From Ceratopteris richardii (Eukaryota; Streptophyta; Polypodiopsida; Polypodiales; Pteridaceae): 64,000 nt of DNA. Shown here in pieces: positions 23,727 to 34,413 of the stretch. A program made the translations under genes and the position numbers. The notes below the pieces were generated by a model. The model was not told the DNA's origin and ran no database searches. It was given only the letters and a program-made list of their open reading frames with translations. Positions within the stretch are counted from its first letter, which is position 1. Every line of letters begins with the position of its first letter. The DNA lies in contig CM035407.1 in NCBI GenBank assembly GCA_020310875.1, positions 196,405,392 to 196,469,391 of the forward strand, in the 5' to 3' direction.

Positions 23727-24477
23727 TTAGATGATCTTCAAAGAACTTGGAAAGTCTTCTTGAACTATTTGTGTACACTCCTTAAACTTTGAAAGGGCAT
23801 CCTCTTTATGCTTGAGTGAATAAACCCAAGTATATCTAGTGAAGTCATCTACTATCAAGAAGAAGTACATTGACCCACTAAGAGAAGGTGTATGCATAGG
23901 TCCACAAATATCAGCATGGACTAATGATAAGGGTTTAGATGCAGAAATGGATGCTTCTATAGGCAAAGGGCTAGATATTTGCTTTGCACATGCTTGGCAC
24001 GTCAATTCTAGTTGTGCAATCCTGGGTAAACCCTTGACAGAGATGATTTGAAGAGATCTTAGCTAAGAAAGAGGTATGTCCAAATCTACAATGCCACAAG
24101 CTAAGAATTGAATCTTTGGCTGTAATACTAGAAAGTTTGTAGAGACCTTTGTCTTCAAAGCCTTGAGCTATCACTTCATTGGATCCACGATCGATGCCTT
24201 GAACTTTGTTGTGATCAAATTGCACCGTCATGTTGCACTTTATAATGGATTTTACTGAGAGAAGATGCTTACAAAGGCTTGGTACATCAAGAACATCTTT
24301 GAGTGACTTGATCTCACCTTCAAAGTTTGTGATTTGAACTTTTCCTCTTCCTTGGATTTCAATGCACTTGTTGTCTCCAAGATACACTTGACCTTTATGC
24401 TCTTCAAACTCATGAAAATCATCTTTGTCATTAAACATTTGTGATGAAGCACCACTATCAAAAATCCATTCTTTCAT
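23727..24477 (-). pseudogene. Copia-C protease and integrase N-terminal part
   Basis: Two overlapping minus-strand frames. The first (24477-23971) carries the aspartic protease motif WIFDSGASSQM, the KSLKDVLDVPSLCKHLLSV block and the integrase zinc-binding start (LWHCRFGHTS). A frameshift near 24000 leads to the second (24005-23727) with CQACAKQ, the first catalytic aspartate in LVHADICGPM and IVDDFTRYTWVYSLKHK. The frameshift and later stops make it non-functional. Confidence 0.85.
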
Positions 24478-24722
24478 GGGAGTGGATGTGACAAGTGCCT
24501 TATGTTCAGTTGTGAGAAGGAGTCTTCACTTATGCAGTGAGAGTGATGTTCGGTCTTTGAAGTAGACTTAGACTTATCCTTGTTCTTCTTCTTGAAGCAA
24601 TATTTTTGGATGTGGCAAGGCTTGCCACAATAATTACAAGTGACCTTCTTCTTGCCTTTGTCCTTCGATCCTTGATCGCCTTTTTGTCCTTTATTCTTGT
24701 GGAAGGTGGCTTTAGCCTTCAT
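24474..24722 (-). pseudogene. Copia-C gag zinc knuckle
   Basis: Lys-rich segment with CNYCGKPCHIQKYC, a CX2CX4HX4C nucleic-acid-binding knuckle, within KKKVTCNYCGKPCHIQKYCF. It links gag (24918-25376) to the protease frame that follows at 24477. Separated from gag by a frameshift or stop near 24900. Confidence 0.85.
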
Positions 24723-24917
24723 GGATGTTTCTTGGGTAGCTTGGTTCTTTTATCTAGAATCATGGAGAAGCAACAATCTTCTTACTTCTTCCCAAGTGAG
24801 TGCTTGACCTCTATTATATAGAGTAGTCACCAATGCTTCATAAGATTTAGGAAGCTTGTTAAGAAATCTTATAGACGTGTCTTCATTGGACATTTGTCAT
24901 CCACAAAGTGCTAACTT

Positions 24918-25376
24918 TCATTGATAATCTTCAAATTGGGTGATCACCTTTGTGATGGTGTCTTGTGGATGTACAGTGAGATTGCGAAATTCGGCCTCTA
25001 GAGTATAAATCTTAGAAGGTGTTTTATCCTCATAGAGGTTTGCTAGAATATCCCAAGCTTCCTTTGAAGTCTTACATGCAGTGATGTGAGCTTTTGTCAA
25101 TTCATCACATGCGAGGAGAAGTTGGCCTAATGCTCGCTTATCTTTTACATTCCATATATTCCAAGCTCCTAGATCGGTTTCCTTATTGGGCTCTCGTTCA
25201 GTACCGTTGATGACCTCATACAACAGTTTTCTATAGAGATAGGCCTTAATTGTATCCTTCCATAGGTTGTGATTCGTGCCATTTATTCTTTCATCTTTTG
25301 GAAAGAATATGGGCATGAAAGAGGGTATGTACAATTGAGTCAAGGATGTGGCATTTGAAATCATGGACATTATCAT
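24918..25376 (-). pseudogene. Copia-C gag N-terminal part
   Basis: About 150 residues of copia gag: GTNHNLWKDTIKAYLYRKLL near the N terminus (the usual N-Y-x-x-W motif), then KDKRALGQLLLACDE, KTSKEAWDILANLYE and LEAEFRNLTVHPQDTITKVI. This is the normal UBN2/gag layout. The first ATG is about 75 bp from the Copia-D insertion, which separates gag from its leader at 37026-38308. Confidence 0.9.
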
Positions 25377-25450
25377 TGCTGAAACAAAGCCACTGCACTT
25401 GTGATAAAAATTGGTTCAAAAAATTGAGTTGGGGTAGGGGTGGAGGGGCT

Positions 25451-25680
25451 TGTTGATATATTTAGGTAGTGATGTGTGTGAACATACTAGGACCACCGGG
25501 GCACTTTTTTCCCTCTTTAGGAGGTTTTTTTCCACCAGCTTGTATATACATTTATTGCCCTAATATGCTACTTATCTTTGTACATTCTCTAGTAATACAT
25601 TCAATATAGTGTGTTGTGCTCCAAGCTTCTTCTTCTTCCTTGTGCTTTTCGCATGCTTTTGCAGACGTCTAACTCCAACA
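25451..25680 (+). repeat. 5' LTR of Copia-D
   Basis: 230 bp, TGTTGATATATTTAGG to CTAACTCCAACA. The same LTR family occurs at 36793-37020, 57954-58172, 61179-61200 (start only) and 48315-48528 (minus strand, end only). Confidence 0.96.
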
Positions 25681-25682
25681 AT

Positions 25683-25694
25683 TGGTATCAGAGC
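25683..25694 (+). promoter_or_regulatory. Primer-binding site of Copia-D
   Basis: TGGTATCAGAGC, two bases past the 5' LTR. Confidence 0.95.
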
Positions 25695-26039
25695 AGGTCG
25701 TCGCTTCATCTAGGGCACCGTCAACACTCCCTCGGTTGCAGTCTCAAAATCGCACGAATTTTGGTGAGCATACTTAGCGTGTTTTCGAGATCAAAACTGC
25801 TTTGCTTTGTGGTGCCACGATCTGAGCTCGTTTCGGCCTCCGAACGCACTATCGCAGTGCTTGTGCAGGCTATTCCGTCTTTTTGTGCCAACAATATATA
25901 CCAGTTTTTGTTTGCCAATATAAGCATCTCAAAGTTTGCTACAGGTCTAGTAGAATTCATCTAGGCAATTCCGTTCAACTTTTTGAGATACAGTCAAATT
26001 TTTGCATCAAGGTATTTTAGTCACCGACCATCGTTGAAA

Positions 26040-27060
26040 GCAGTGATGTATTCCGTATGTTGGTTGTTGAGGATAAGTTGGATGGTACCAACTACCCCGT
26101 TATGGGCTTATATGATGCGACATGTATTGGTTGCAAAAGGACTGTGGAACATTGTGTAGGGTGTCGAAAAACATCCTATCACATCTACAATATTTACAAT
26201 TGCAAGTACAAAAACTGATGCAGAAGGTGTCGAAGATGATGATATTTTGCATATTCCTATTCGTGCTGCGGTTTCTGCTGCACCTACTATAGAGCATATT
26301 CGTTGTGATGGCAGAGATGCCCAGGCACATGCATTGATAGCCTTGTCTGTCAAACGTGCCATTATTTTTCACATTCGCTCTTGTAGAACAGCTAAGGTTG
26401 GGATATACTTACCACATTGTACCAAGCTGGGAATGGGGCTCGTGTTGCTTACCTCCGAAAACAATTGGAGAATGAGCACATAAATGAAGGTGATTCTATG
26501 GACAATTTTCTAACAAAGATCAAAGACTTGAAGGAACAGTTGATTTCTGTTGATGAGGTTATACTAGATAGCTCACTTGTGTAGACCGTTTTGAATGGTC
26601 TTCCTGATTCATATCAAAGTTTTGCTTCTACCCTTCGGTTAATGATGAAAGGAATTCCAAATGCCTTTTCATTTGAGGAGTTAGTCTCTACTCTGTTGCA
26701 AGAAGATCAGTCTAGGCAGAACTGGTCCATTACGCGTGTTGCAGATCAAGCTTTCTTGGCTAGTCAAAAGGGCAAAGGAAAATGGAGCTCTTCAACTAGT
26801 AAGCAGAAATCTGCAAATGCTGTACATTCGAAGAAGGAAGATAAAGATGAGAAGAAATCAGAAAAGCAGAAATTGTTTTGCAAGTACTGTAAAGGGAATG
26901 ATCATATCATAATGAACTATCCAAAACTGGCTGCTAAAGAGGCAAAGAAGAAAGATGCTGGAATGGTTATTGCAGAGGCCTCTACACCAAAAACAAAGTC
27001 TACTAAACTTATGCAAGAAGAAGAATGGGCGTTTACTATTGTCTGCAGTTTTGACCCATC
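26040..27060 (+). pseudogene. Copia-D gag
   Basis: The start region reads DKLDGTNYP in one frame and LWAYMMRHVLVAKGLWNIV in the next, so a frameshift lies near 26100. The middle has stops near 26580. From 26591 a clean frame continues with NGLPDSYQSFASTLRLMM, FSFEELVSTLLQED and the zinc knuckle CKYCKGNDHIIMNY, in which the last cysteine is replaced by tyrosine. That substitution would weaken zinc binding. Confidence 0.85.
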
Positions 27061-27089
27061 TTCTCATGAGTGGTGCATGTCTGCAGTAG

Positions 27090-27530
27090 ACTCAGATGTT
27101 TGGTATTTTGAGAGTGGGGCGACCAAACATATTACCTCCCAGTGCAGTTTCTTCTCTTCACTTGAGCCTGCCCCTACAGGAAATACTGTTACATGCGCCA
27201 ACAACTCCTCTTATCCTATTATGCGACTTGTTAAGATCATTTTGACTACTGCTGATGGTAGTTCTTTCACTTTGTTAGATGCTTTATTTGTGCCAGGGAT
27301 CAAGAAGATTCTGCATTAGCCAAGATTGGCTTGGTTGTGAAATTTGTTGATGATAGGTGTACAATTTATGATTTGTCAAATGGCTATGTGATTATTGCTT
27401 CTGGCATTTTATGTCGTGGGCTGTATAAGCTCATAAACTATGAAAGATCTCTGAATGATTCGGCATGTGCAATACATGATTCTCAGGCTATGTCAGATGC
27501 AAAGCTTTGACATGCATGCTCTAGTCATTT
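27090..27530 (+). pseudogene. Copia-D protease
   Basis: The active-site motif reads WYFESGATKHIT: the catalytic aspartate of the usual DSGA is glutamate. It is followed by SFTLLDALFVPGIKK and then a stop at 27317 with decayed sequence beyond. The same protease region from a relative occurs at 57722-57953. Confidence 0.8.
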
Positions 27531-27539
27531 GAATTTTGC

Positions 27540-28335
27540 TAGTTTGCTATGCATGTAGAAATATGAAATGGTGTCCTCTTTGCCCAAACTTGAGGCACCT
27601 GGAAAACATGTTTGCAAAGAATTTGTATTTTGGGCAAAATGTAGCATTCCTCATTTCCAAAAGATGATTTAGTTTGGGCTACTCAGAAATTGCAGCGTGT
27701 ACATAGTGATGTCTGTGGTCCTATGCAGACACCTTCTTTTGGAAATTATCTTTACTTCGTGACTTTCATTGATGATTTTTCTAGGCATGCATGGGTATAT
27801 CCATTGAAGGCAAAGTCCGAAGTGTTCATGTGCTTCAAACAATTTTTGGTTTTGGCTGAAAATCTATCAGCATGTAAAATGGGCACCCTCCATTCAGATC
27901 AAGGGGGGGAATATATGTCTTCTGATTTTAATGCATTTCTGGTTGAATGTGGGATAAATCACCAGTGTATAATGCCGTATACACCTCAACAGAATGGAGT
28001 TGTTGAACGAAAGAACAGGTCACTCATGGAGATGGCGAGATGTATGGTCAAGAGTCAAGCTTTACCACATAGTTTTTGGCTTGAGGCTGTCATGTGTGCA
28101 ACATATGTACTTAACAGGTGTCCCACTAAAGCGCTGTAGTCTATCACTCCATATGAGGCTTGGCATGATCGCAAACCATCTGTTGCTCATTTGCATCTTT
28201 TTGGTTGTTTGGCATATGCATTAGTGCCTGAACAACATCGTAGAAAATTGGATGATAAAGCAATAAAAATGTATTTTTGTTGGGTACAGTTATGAAAGTA
28301 AAGGCTATCGTCTGTATCATCCACAAACTAAACGC
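27540..28335 (+). pseudogene. Copia-D integrase
   Basis: After a decayed zinc-binding part, a clean 149-codon frame from 27690 shows the three catalytic positions: HSDVCGP, LHSDQGGEY and NGVVERKNR. A stop at 28137 is followed by ITPYEAWHDRKPSVAHLHLFG and a frameshift near 28265 before the linker. RT follows after about 290 bp. Confidence 0.88.
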
Positions 28336-28338
28336 ATT

Positions 28339-29056
28339 TTGGTTAGTCGTGATGTTGTTTTTGTGGAGGATGCTATTCAGCCATTGCTTTCATGTACTAA
28401 GGAGACATCTGTTAGCTCCAAAGACATGTATGATACTTTGCTGCCTCTTTTAACAGGTGGACAATCTAGTGCTGGTCCCAATGAGGCAACTTCTCAGGCT
28501 TTGCAGGTTTCATGTGATGATGCAGATCATTCCATTTCTGATGCAGATTTACATGATGCACTAGTTGATGAGGGAGCTGATATTGAGTAGGCAAAAACTA
28601 TGCCAAAATGGCTGGTATAGACTTTGCACAATAGCAAATTAGATGCACCTCTGTCATATCGTACTCGTTCAGGCTCTCATAGTGCCTCTTTTGCATCAGA
28701 TTGCTATGCTATGGCTGCATCTAGTCTCTATGATGAGAATGAGCCCGTTTCGTTTGATGAAGCACAAAATTCAGAAAATTGGATGGCTGCTATGCAATCT
28801 GAACATGATGCTATAATGAAGAATGGTACTGGTTCTGTATGTGACTTGCCTCCTGGCAAGAAGGCCATTGGGACTAAGTGGGTATACAAGCTAACGCGTA
28901 AGCCTGATGGTATAGTTGATAGGTATAAGGCTAGACTTGTTGCAAAGGGTTATGCGCAGGAAAGAGGCATTGATTTTGATGAGACCTTTGCACCTACATG
29001 CCGTATGACTACTATTCGGAGCATCTGTGCACTAGAAGCCCATCATGGTTGGAATG
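28339..29056 (+). pseudogene. Copia-D linker and start of reverse transcriptase
   Basis: An acidic Ser-rich linker (28339-28590, stop) is followed at 28624 by the RT N-terminal part: SFDEAQNSENWMAAMQSEHD, KAIGTKWVYKLTRKPDG, YKARLVAKGYAQERGIDFDE and TTIRSICALEAHHGWN. Copia-E is inserted after this last motif; the RT resumes at 35491 with VHQLDIKTAFLNG. The final residues read after 29056 in this frame come from the Copia-E LTR. Confidence 0.9.
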
Positions 29057-30133
29057 TGTTTGTGCATTTTACCCAAGCCTACATGCTTGATATATTTGAT
29101 ATTATCCTCATTTGTAAGTCACATGAGTAGTCATGTGAACACCTCTTGTAAAAGAGTACATTTTATCTCTTGTAAATGGAAAAAGAAAAAAGGAAAAGGA
29201 TGGCTTACCTCATCCATGATGTAAAAGCAAATTCGTGGCTCCAACTACCAAAATCACGAATTTTGAGCTAAGGGAATCTCTCCTAACTTTGGGGATCACT
29301 TTTAGGTGGAGCCATTCGAATTCGAATTCAAAACTCCCTCCAAGAATAGCTATAAAAAGAGCAAGAAGGAAGAGGCGATTAGCAAGCCCTGTACGTGACC
29401 ACTTCATGTCATTTTGTAGAGATTGAAGAGCTTACTCCATAGCTCTATCATTCTACTCCCATTGTGCAAAGATTCATTGCCAATGTGGTTGTAATCATAT
29501 ATGAATTTATACATTTATCATCATTCACTTCTCTGTTTTGTTCTCTGCTATACTCACTCAGAGCAGTACCTTCAGAAGGTCATATATCGAGTTCTACTGA
29601 ACCTTTTTCAGTGATTTAACTTGCTTTGGATAGCCTGTCCTGTCTACTTTGTGCATATAAATTTTCAAAGTCATTGAATTAATATTCTTGGAGATATCTG
29701 CATTTTACTGCTTACTGGTTTAGATATGCAGAGCCCCGAGAATTGTGGGGAGGTTCCAGAAATTGTTGAAACTTGTTCTCAGTGCTCAGTCCATCATTTG
29801 AAGTGTTTTAACTTGGAATAGCAAGCTTGTTAAGTCTATTTGCCATGCCCAAAAGGAAGTTTTCTAATTCCTACCAGGTTGAGAGCACTGTTCATTTTTT
29901 CCAACAGGTGTATGTCCAAAAATAGCAAGTTTTGGGAGCTAGTCACTTCGCAACTAGTCTGTCTTGACTTAAACTTTTGGGATACATGTTCCAAAGTACT
30001 TGGCTGATATTTTGGTGGATTTAGGAAGCTCAAAGGGTCTACTAATCAACTCTGAAGTCTCAGTTGGCTGGTGTGAAGCTGGTTGTAGCAGCACCTACTC
30101 ATCTTTGGATTGCATCCACCATCTCTCTTCACA
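29057..30133 (+). repeat. 5' LTR of Copia-E
   Basis: TGTTTGTGCATTTTACCC to CTCTCTTCACA, 1,077 bp. A TATA-like GCTATAAAAAGAGC near 29350 is the likely promoter of the element. The differences from the 3' LTR cluster between about 29570 and 29740. Confidence 0.96.
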
Positions 30134-30134
30134 G

Positions 30135-30146
30135 TGGTATCAGAGC
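30135..30146 (+). promoter_or_regulatory. Primer-binding site of Copia-E
   Basis: TGGTATCAGAGC, one base beyond the LTR end and 14 bases before the gag ATG. Confidence 0.95.
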
Positions 30147-30159
30147 ATAGTCAAGCAAC

Positions 30160-31551
30160 ATGGGAGATGGATTTCCATCAACAATTGACAAATTGGATCG
30201 AAACAACTACCCGGCATGGTTTCTAAGGATGGAGGATTACCTTCAAGGGAGGAATCTATATGGATTCATATCCGGAGATGAAGCAATGCCAACCATGAGG
30301 AACAAAGGGAAACCATCACATGAAGAAGTGGAAGGACTTTCGAATTGGTGTTCGAAGGATGCACTTGCAAGGTCCTATATTCTAAACTCAATCTCTGATT
30401 TTCTTTTACCTCATGTCAAGGGATGCAAGACATCAAGAGAAACCTGGAATGCACTTGCTTCTTTCTTCTCTTCCAACACTCGAGCAAGGAAGAACCAATT
30501 GTGGATGGAGTTCACAACAATGAAGAAAAGCCCGAAGCAAAATGTGACTGATTATGTCACAAAGATGAAGGAGATTTCCGACCAACTTGGAAGCATTGGA
30601 GAGGTAATTGAAGAGGAGCAAATCATAAGACAAATCATGAATGGAATCAAAGCAGACGACAAGTGGGAGTCATTCACAACAGCCATGGATTTATACATGG
30701 ATATGCATGTACCCGACCTCAACACACTCATGGGCCAACTCTTCACTCATGAAGCAAAGATTAGCAAAGGTGGTGAGTCCTCAAGAGGTAATCAAACTTC
30801 TGCCTTATATTCTGATAAAGCTAAGGTCAAGGACAAGTCAAAGAATAGGAAGAATGAAGATGAAGGAAGCTCTTTCCAAGCAAACTTTGCAGGTAGAGGA
30901 AGAGCTAGAGGAAGAGGCAGAGGTGGAAAGCAAGGCAGGGGGAGATTCCAATCATCTCAACCTTGCAACATATGTGGCTTATATAACCATACTACTGAAG
31001 AATGTTTCAGGAACCAGAGGAACTCAAGAGGAAGAGGATTCAATAGAGGTGGCTATGGATCAAATAGAGGTAGATACAATGGAGGCTACAACAACAACAA
31101 CTACTACAACAACAATTACAACAACAACAACAACTATCAAAGTGGCCATAGAGGAAGAAGAGATTACAATAACTATGCAAAGGACCAAAGTCAAGAAGAC
31201 TCATTATTGATTATGAATCTATCAGCGAAGAAGGGTAAGGATGATGATCACATATTTTACATTGATTCGGGATGCTCGAACCATGTAGCAGGAAATGTGG
31301 CTTTACTTTCTGATTTGGAAGATCCTCATAACAAGCATGAAGTGCAGACAGGAGATGATACAAAGCACTTAGTGGAGAAGATAGGTAATGTGAAGACATC
31401 AGATGGGAATATGAATCTCTTAAGCAAAGTCTTGTATGTCCCTACAATTACCAAAAATTTAATAAGTGTTGGACAGATTGTTGAAAAAGGATTGCAGGTT
31501 AGATTCAACCGATTTGGAGCATATGTTGAAGAACCAAGGCAAGGCTTTTGA
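30160..31551 (+). CDS. Copia-E gag and protease (upstream part of gag-pol)
   Basis: 463 codons from the first ATG after the primer-binding site (ATGGGAGATGG). Residues 10-45 have the gag start LDRNNYPAWFLRMEDYLQGR; 70-200 the capsid-like region (CKTSRETWNALASFF, QNVTDYVTKMKEISDQLGS); 245-265 an RGRGRGRGGK basic patch; about 270-283 the zinc knuckle CNICGLYNHTTEEC; 300-345 an Asn/Tyr/Gly-rich tract; about 368 the protease motif FYIDSGCSNH. The frame stops with TGA at 31549-31551, just after the protease, and continues in the same frame as the next entry. The stop probably arose by mutation, though a recoded stop cannot be excluded from sequence alone. Confidence 0.95.
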   Translation: MGDGFPSTIDKLDRNNYPAWFLRMEDYLQGRNLYGFISGDEAMPTMRNKGKPSHEEVEGLSNWCSKDALARSYILNSISDFLLPHVKGCKTSRETWNALASFFSSNTRARKNQLWMEFTTMKKSPKQNVTDYVTKMKEISDQLGSIGEVIEEEQIIRQIMNGIKADDKWESFTTAMDLYMDMHVPDLNTLMGQLFTHEAKISKGGESSRGNQTSALYSDKAKVKDKSKNRKNEDEGSSFQANFAGRGRARGRGRGGKQGRGRFQSSQPCNICGLYNHTTEECFRNQRNSRGRGFNRGGYGSNRGRYNGGYNNNNYYNNNYNNNNNYQSGHRGRRDYNNYAKDQSQEDSLLIMNLSAKKGKDDDHIFYIDSGCSNHVAGNVALLSDLEDPHNKHEVQTGDDTKHLVEKIGNVKTSDGNMNLLSKVLYVPTITKNLISVGQIVEKGLQVRFNRFGAYVEEPRQGF

Positions 31552-31596
31552 AGGATTGCCAAAGGAGAAAAGACAGGAAGGCTTTTCACTTTTGAA

Positions 31597-34371
31597 GTGG
31601 AAGATACAAAGAACATAGCTTTGTTTAGCTATGGATCTCAAACTCTAACAGAGTTGGAGATATGGCACAAAAGGGTTGCTCACATTGGTGAGAGGACACT
31701 CAAACAGATTTGCAGGGACCAAAGTGTACTTGGTTTGCCTAATATCACAAGGCAACACATGATTTATAAGTGTGAAGCTTGTCAACTCGGCAAGGCTCAT
31801 AGACAACCTTTCAATAAGAAAGGATATATGTATCAAAATCCTTTGGATCTAGTGCACACAGATGTGTGGGGTCCAAGTAAGGAGCCATCTATATCAGGAT
31901 CAAGATATTATGTGTCTTTCATAGATGATTGTAGCAGGTGGACCATTCTGTTTTTCATGAAGCACAAGGATGAAGTGTTTAATTGCTTTAAGAAGTATAT
32001 TGCTCTTGTTGAAAACCAAACAGGTAGGACTTTGAAACGACTCAGATCAGATGGTGGAGGAGAATACTTCTCTTCTGAATTTGGTGCCTTCTTACATGAA
32101 AGAGGCATTAAAAGGGAAGTCACTACAAGGTATACACCCGAACTCAATGGTGTAGCAGAGAGGAGGAACAGAGCTATTGTCGAAGCTGCAAGGTCCATGC
32201 TCAATGAAAAGGGATTGTCAAACTACCTATGGGCAGAGGCTGTGTCTACAGCCACATATCTCATAAATAGACTTCCATCTAAGTCACTAGATGGAACCAC
32301 TCCATATGAAGTGTGGAATGGAAGAAGACCTAGTCTAGAGCATTGCAAAATCTTTGGATGCTTAGCCTATGCTCACATTCCTTCTCAAGTAAGAGGGAAA
32401 TTGGATCCCAAGGCAGAGAAGTGTGTATTCATTGGTTATGATCAAAACCAAAAAGGATATAGATTGTACAATCCAACCAATAAAGGATTTTCTGTGAGTA
32501 GAGATGTAATTTTTGATGAAAAAAAATCATGGTTTGATGATGACAGGAAAGTGAAGCTTCCTTATGACTTGGATGCAGATTTTCCATCACTTCAACCAAA
32601 GGACCCAAAGCAGATTGAAGAAAGTGATTCGGAGATTGACCTAGAAGACTTGGAAAGACTAAAGCTATGGAAGAACAAAGGTAAAGCAAAGATGCAGGAT
32701 GCTACATATGGACCGGAGAGCTCACATCAACCACTTAGAAGGTCTTCAAGGGAGAAGAAGAAACCAGAAAGGTTTGGTTATGATACTTCTTTGGTCACCA
32801 AGCACTCAATCTACATTGCAAAGGATTCAACCAATGAAGAACCTACCACATTCGAAGAAGCACAAAGCAAGAAAGCTTGGAGAGATGCAATGGATGAAGA
32901 AATGGAAGCCTTAAAGGAGAATGACACTTGGGAGCTTGTACCTAACAAGCCATCTATGAAGATAATCGGATCTCGATGGATATACAAAATCAAGAGGAAT
33001 CCAGATGGAAGTATAAATAGACACAAAGCAAGGTTAGTTGCTAAAGGGTTTGCTCAAACCCATGGTATTGATTATGAGGAGACTTTCTCTCCTGTTGCAA
33101 AAATGCCTACAATTAGGGTTCTCATTAGTCTTGCTACATCTAGAAATTGGAATCTTTATCAACTTGATGTAAAGAATGCTTTCTTGAATGGATGGATTTC
33201 TGAGGAAGTGTATATGGCACAACCTCCTGGATATGAGGATGCACATCATCCTAACTATGTATGCAAACTAAAGAAAGCTTTGTATGGATTGAAGCAAGCT
33301 CCAAGAGCTTGGAATTTCAGATTGGTGACTTATTTGCAGGACCAAGGATTCAAAGGTAGCAAGGCGGATACCTCTTTGTTCATAAAGAGGAATGGATCTG
33401 AAGTGATCTATTTATGTGTGTATGTTGATGATATTATTATCACAGGCAATGATCTTGAAGGAATCAAACAGGTAAAGAGTCAAATGAAGGAGGAGTTCAA
33501 AATAAGTGACCTCGGACCACTCACTTATTTTCTTGGATTGGAGTTGATCTACACAGATTCAGGTATATACATCACACAAAGGAAGTATGTCCATGACATG
33601 CTCGTCAAGTTCAAGATGGAAAATACCAAGTGTGCAGGTACACCTATGGAGCAAAATCATAAGCTTAGTGCTTATGAAGGAGAGCCAATTGAAGACATCA
33701 CAAGCTATCAAAGCTTGGTTGGAAGTTTGAACTATGCAACACTCACAAGGGTGGATATATGCTATAGTGTTAGCATATTGAGTCAGTTTATGCATAAGCC
33801 GAGAAGACCACATATGGAAGCGGCCAAGCGAGTCCTCAAGTACCTAAAGGGGACCATGAATGGAGGTTTGTTCTATTCATATACTTCAGATATTGAGCTA
33901 AAGGTATACTCAGATGCAGATTGGGCCCGATCTAGAGATGATAGAAGAAGCACATCAGGGTATATATCATTTGCAGGTTCAAAAATCATTTCTTGGTCAT
34001 CGAAGAAGCAACAAACCGTGGCATTATCTTCTACTGAAGCCGAATATAGAGGTTTGGCTAATGCAACTCAAGAAATCATGTGGTTAAAGCCTTTGTACAC
34101 AGATCTTGGACTTCATTCTTCAACACCTCACATTTTTGGTGACAACACAAGCTCACTACATCTAGCAGCTAATTCGGTATACCATGCTAGAACCAAGCAT
34201 ATTGAAGTCCACTACCATTACGTAAGGGAGAAGCTAATGAGCAAGGATATTCAACTATCCTATGTCTCTACAGATATGCAATGTGCCGACATGTTGACTA
34301 AAGCTCTTGATGGTACAAAATTAAGTAGATTCAAGTTGATGATTGGCTTGCAGGAAATCAAGGACAATTGA
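31597..34371 (+). CDS. Copia-E integrase, reverse transcriptase and RNase H
   Basis: 924 codons in the same frame as gag; sequence between 31552 and 31597 also reads on (RIAKGEKTGRLFTFEV), so the listed ATG is internal. Integrase: zinc site HKRVAHIG...CEACQLGK, then VHTDVWGP, LRSDGGGEY and NGVAERRNR. RT: SRWIYKIKRNPDGS, LYQLDVKNAFLNG and the active site CVYVDDIIITGND. RNase H: YSDADWARSRDDRRSTSGY, LSSTEAEYRGL, GDNTSSLHLAANSVYHARTK and the end LTKALDGTKLSRFKLMIGL. All catalytic residues I can place are kept. Together with the upstream part the full protein would be about 1,400 residues, normal for a copia polyprotein. Confidence 0.96.
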   Translation: MEDTKNIALFSYGSQTLTELEIWHKRVAHIGERTLKQICRDQSVLGLPNITRQHMIYKCEACQLGKAHRQPFNKKGYMYQNPLDLVHTDVWGPSKEPSISGSRYYVSFIDDCSRWTILFFMKHKDEVFNCFKKYIALVENQTGRTLKRLRSDGGGEYFSSEFGAFLHERGIKREVTTRYTPELNGVAERRNRAIVEAARSMLNEKGLSNYLWAEAVSTATYLINRLPSKSLDGTTPYEVWNGRRPSLEHCKIFGCLAYAHIPSQVRGKLDPKAEKCVFIGYDQNQKGYRLYNPTNKGFSVSRDVIFDEKKSWFDDDRKVKLPYDLDADFPSLQPKDPKQIEESDSEIDLEDLERLKLWKNKGKAKMQDATYGPESSHQPLRRSSREKKKPERFGYDTSLVTKHSIYIAKDSTNEEPTTFEEAQSKKAWRDAMDEEMEALKENDTWELVPNKPSMKIIGSRWIYKIKRNPDGSINRHKARLVAKGFAQTHGIDYEETFSPVAKMPTIRVLISLATSRNWNLYQLDVKNAFLNGWISEEVYMAQPPGYEDAHHPNYVCKLKKALYGLKQAPRAWNFRLVTYLQDQGFKGSKADTSLFIKRNGSEVIYLCVYVDDIIITGNDLEGIKQVKSQMKEEFKISDLGPLTYFLGLELIYTDSGIYITQRKYVHDMLVKFKMENTKCAGTPMEQNHKLSAYEGEPIEDITSYQSLVGSLNYATLTRVDICYSVSILSQFMHKPRRPHMEAAKRVLKYLKGTMNGGLFYSYTSDIELKVYSDADWARSRDDRRSTSGYISFAGSKIISWSSKKQQTVALSSTEAEYRGLANATQEIMWLKPLYTDLGLHSSTPHIFGDNTSSLHLAANSVYHARTKHIEVHYHYVREKLMSKDIQLSYVSTDMQCADMLTKALDGTKLSRFKLMIGLQEIKDN

Positions 34372-34401
34372 AGACTTATTTGAAGGCCAAGCATGTTAGG
34401 C

Positions 34402-34413
34402 TTGAGGGGGAGC
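34402..34413 (+). other. Polypurine tract of Copia-E
   Basis: TTGAGGGGGAGC directly before the 3' LTR start TGTTGGTGC. Confidence 0.92.

Noticed and set aside
29210-29426. Short frames repeated at 34567-34783
   Set aside because: They lie in the two Copia-E LTRs and are identical because the LTRs are; the promoter region is here, not a gene.
31070-31150. Asn-rich tract as a prion-like host protein
   Set aside because: It is inside the Copia-E gag frame, between the zinc knuckle and protease, where low-complexity linkers are common.
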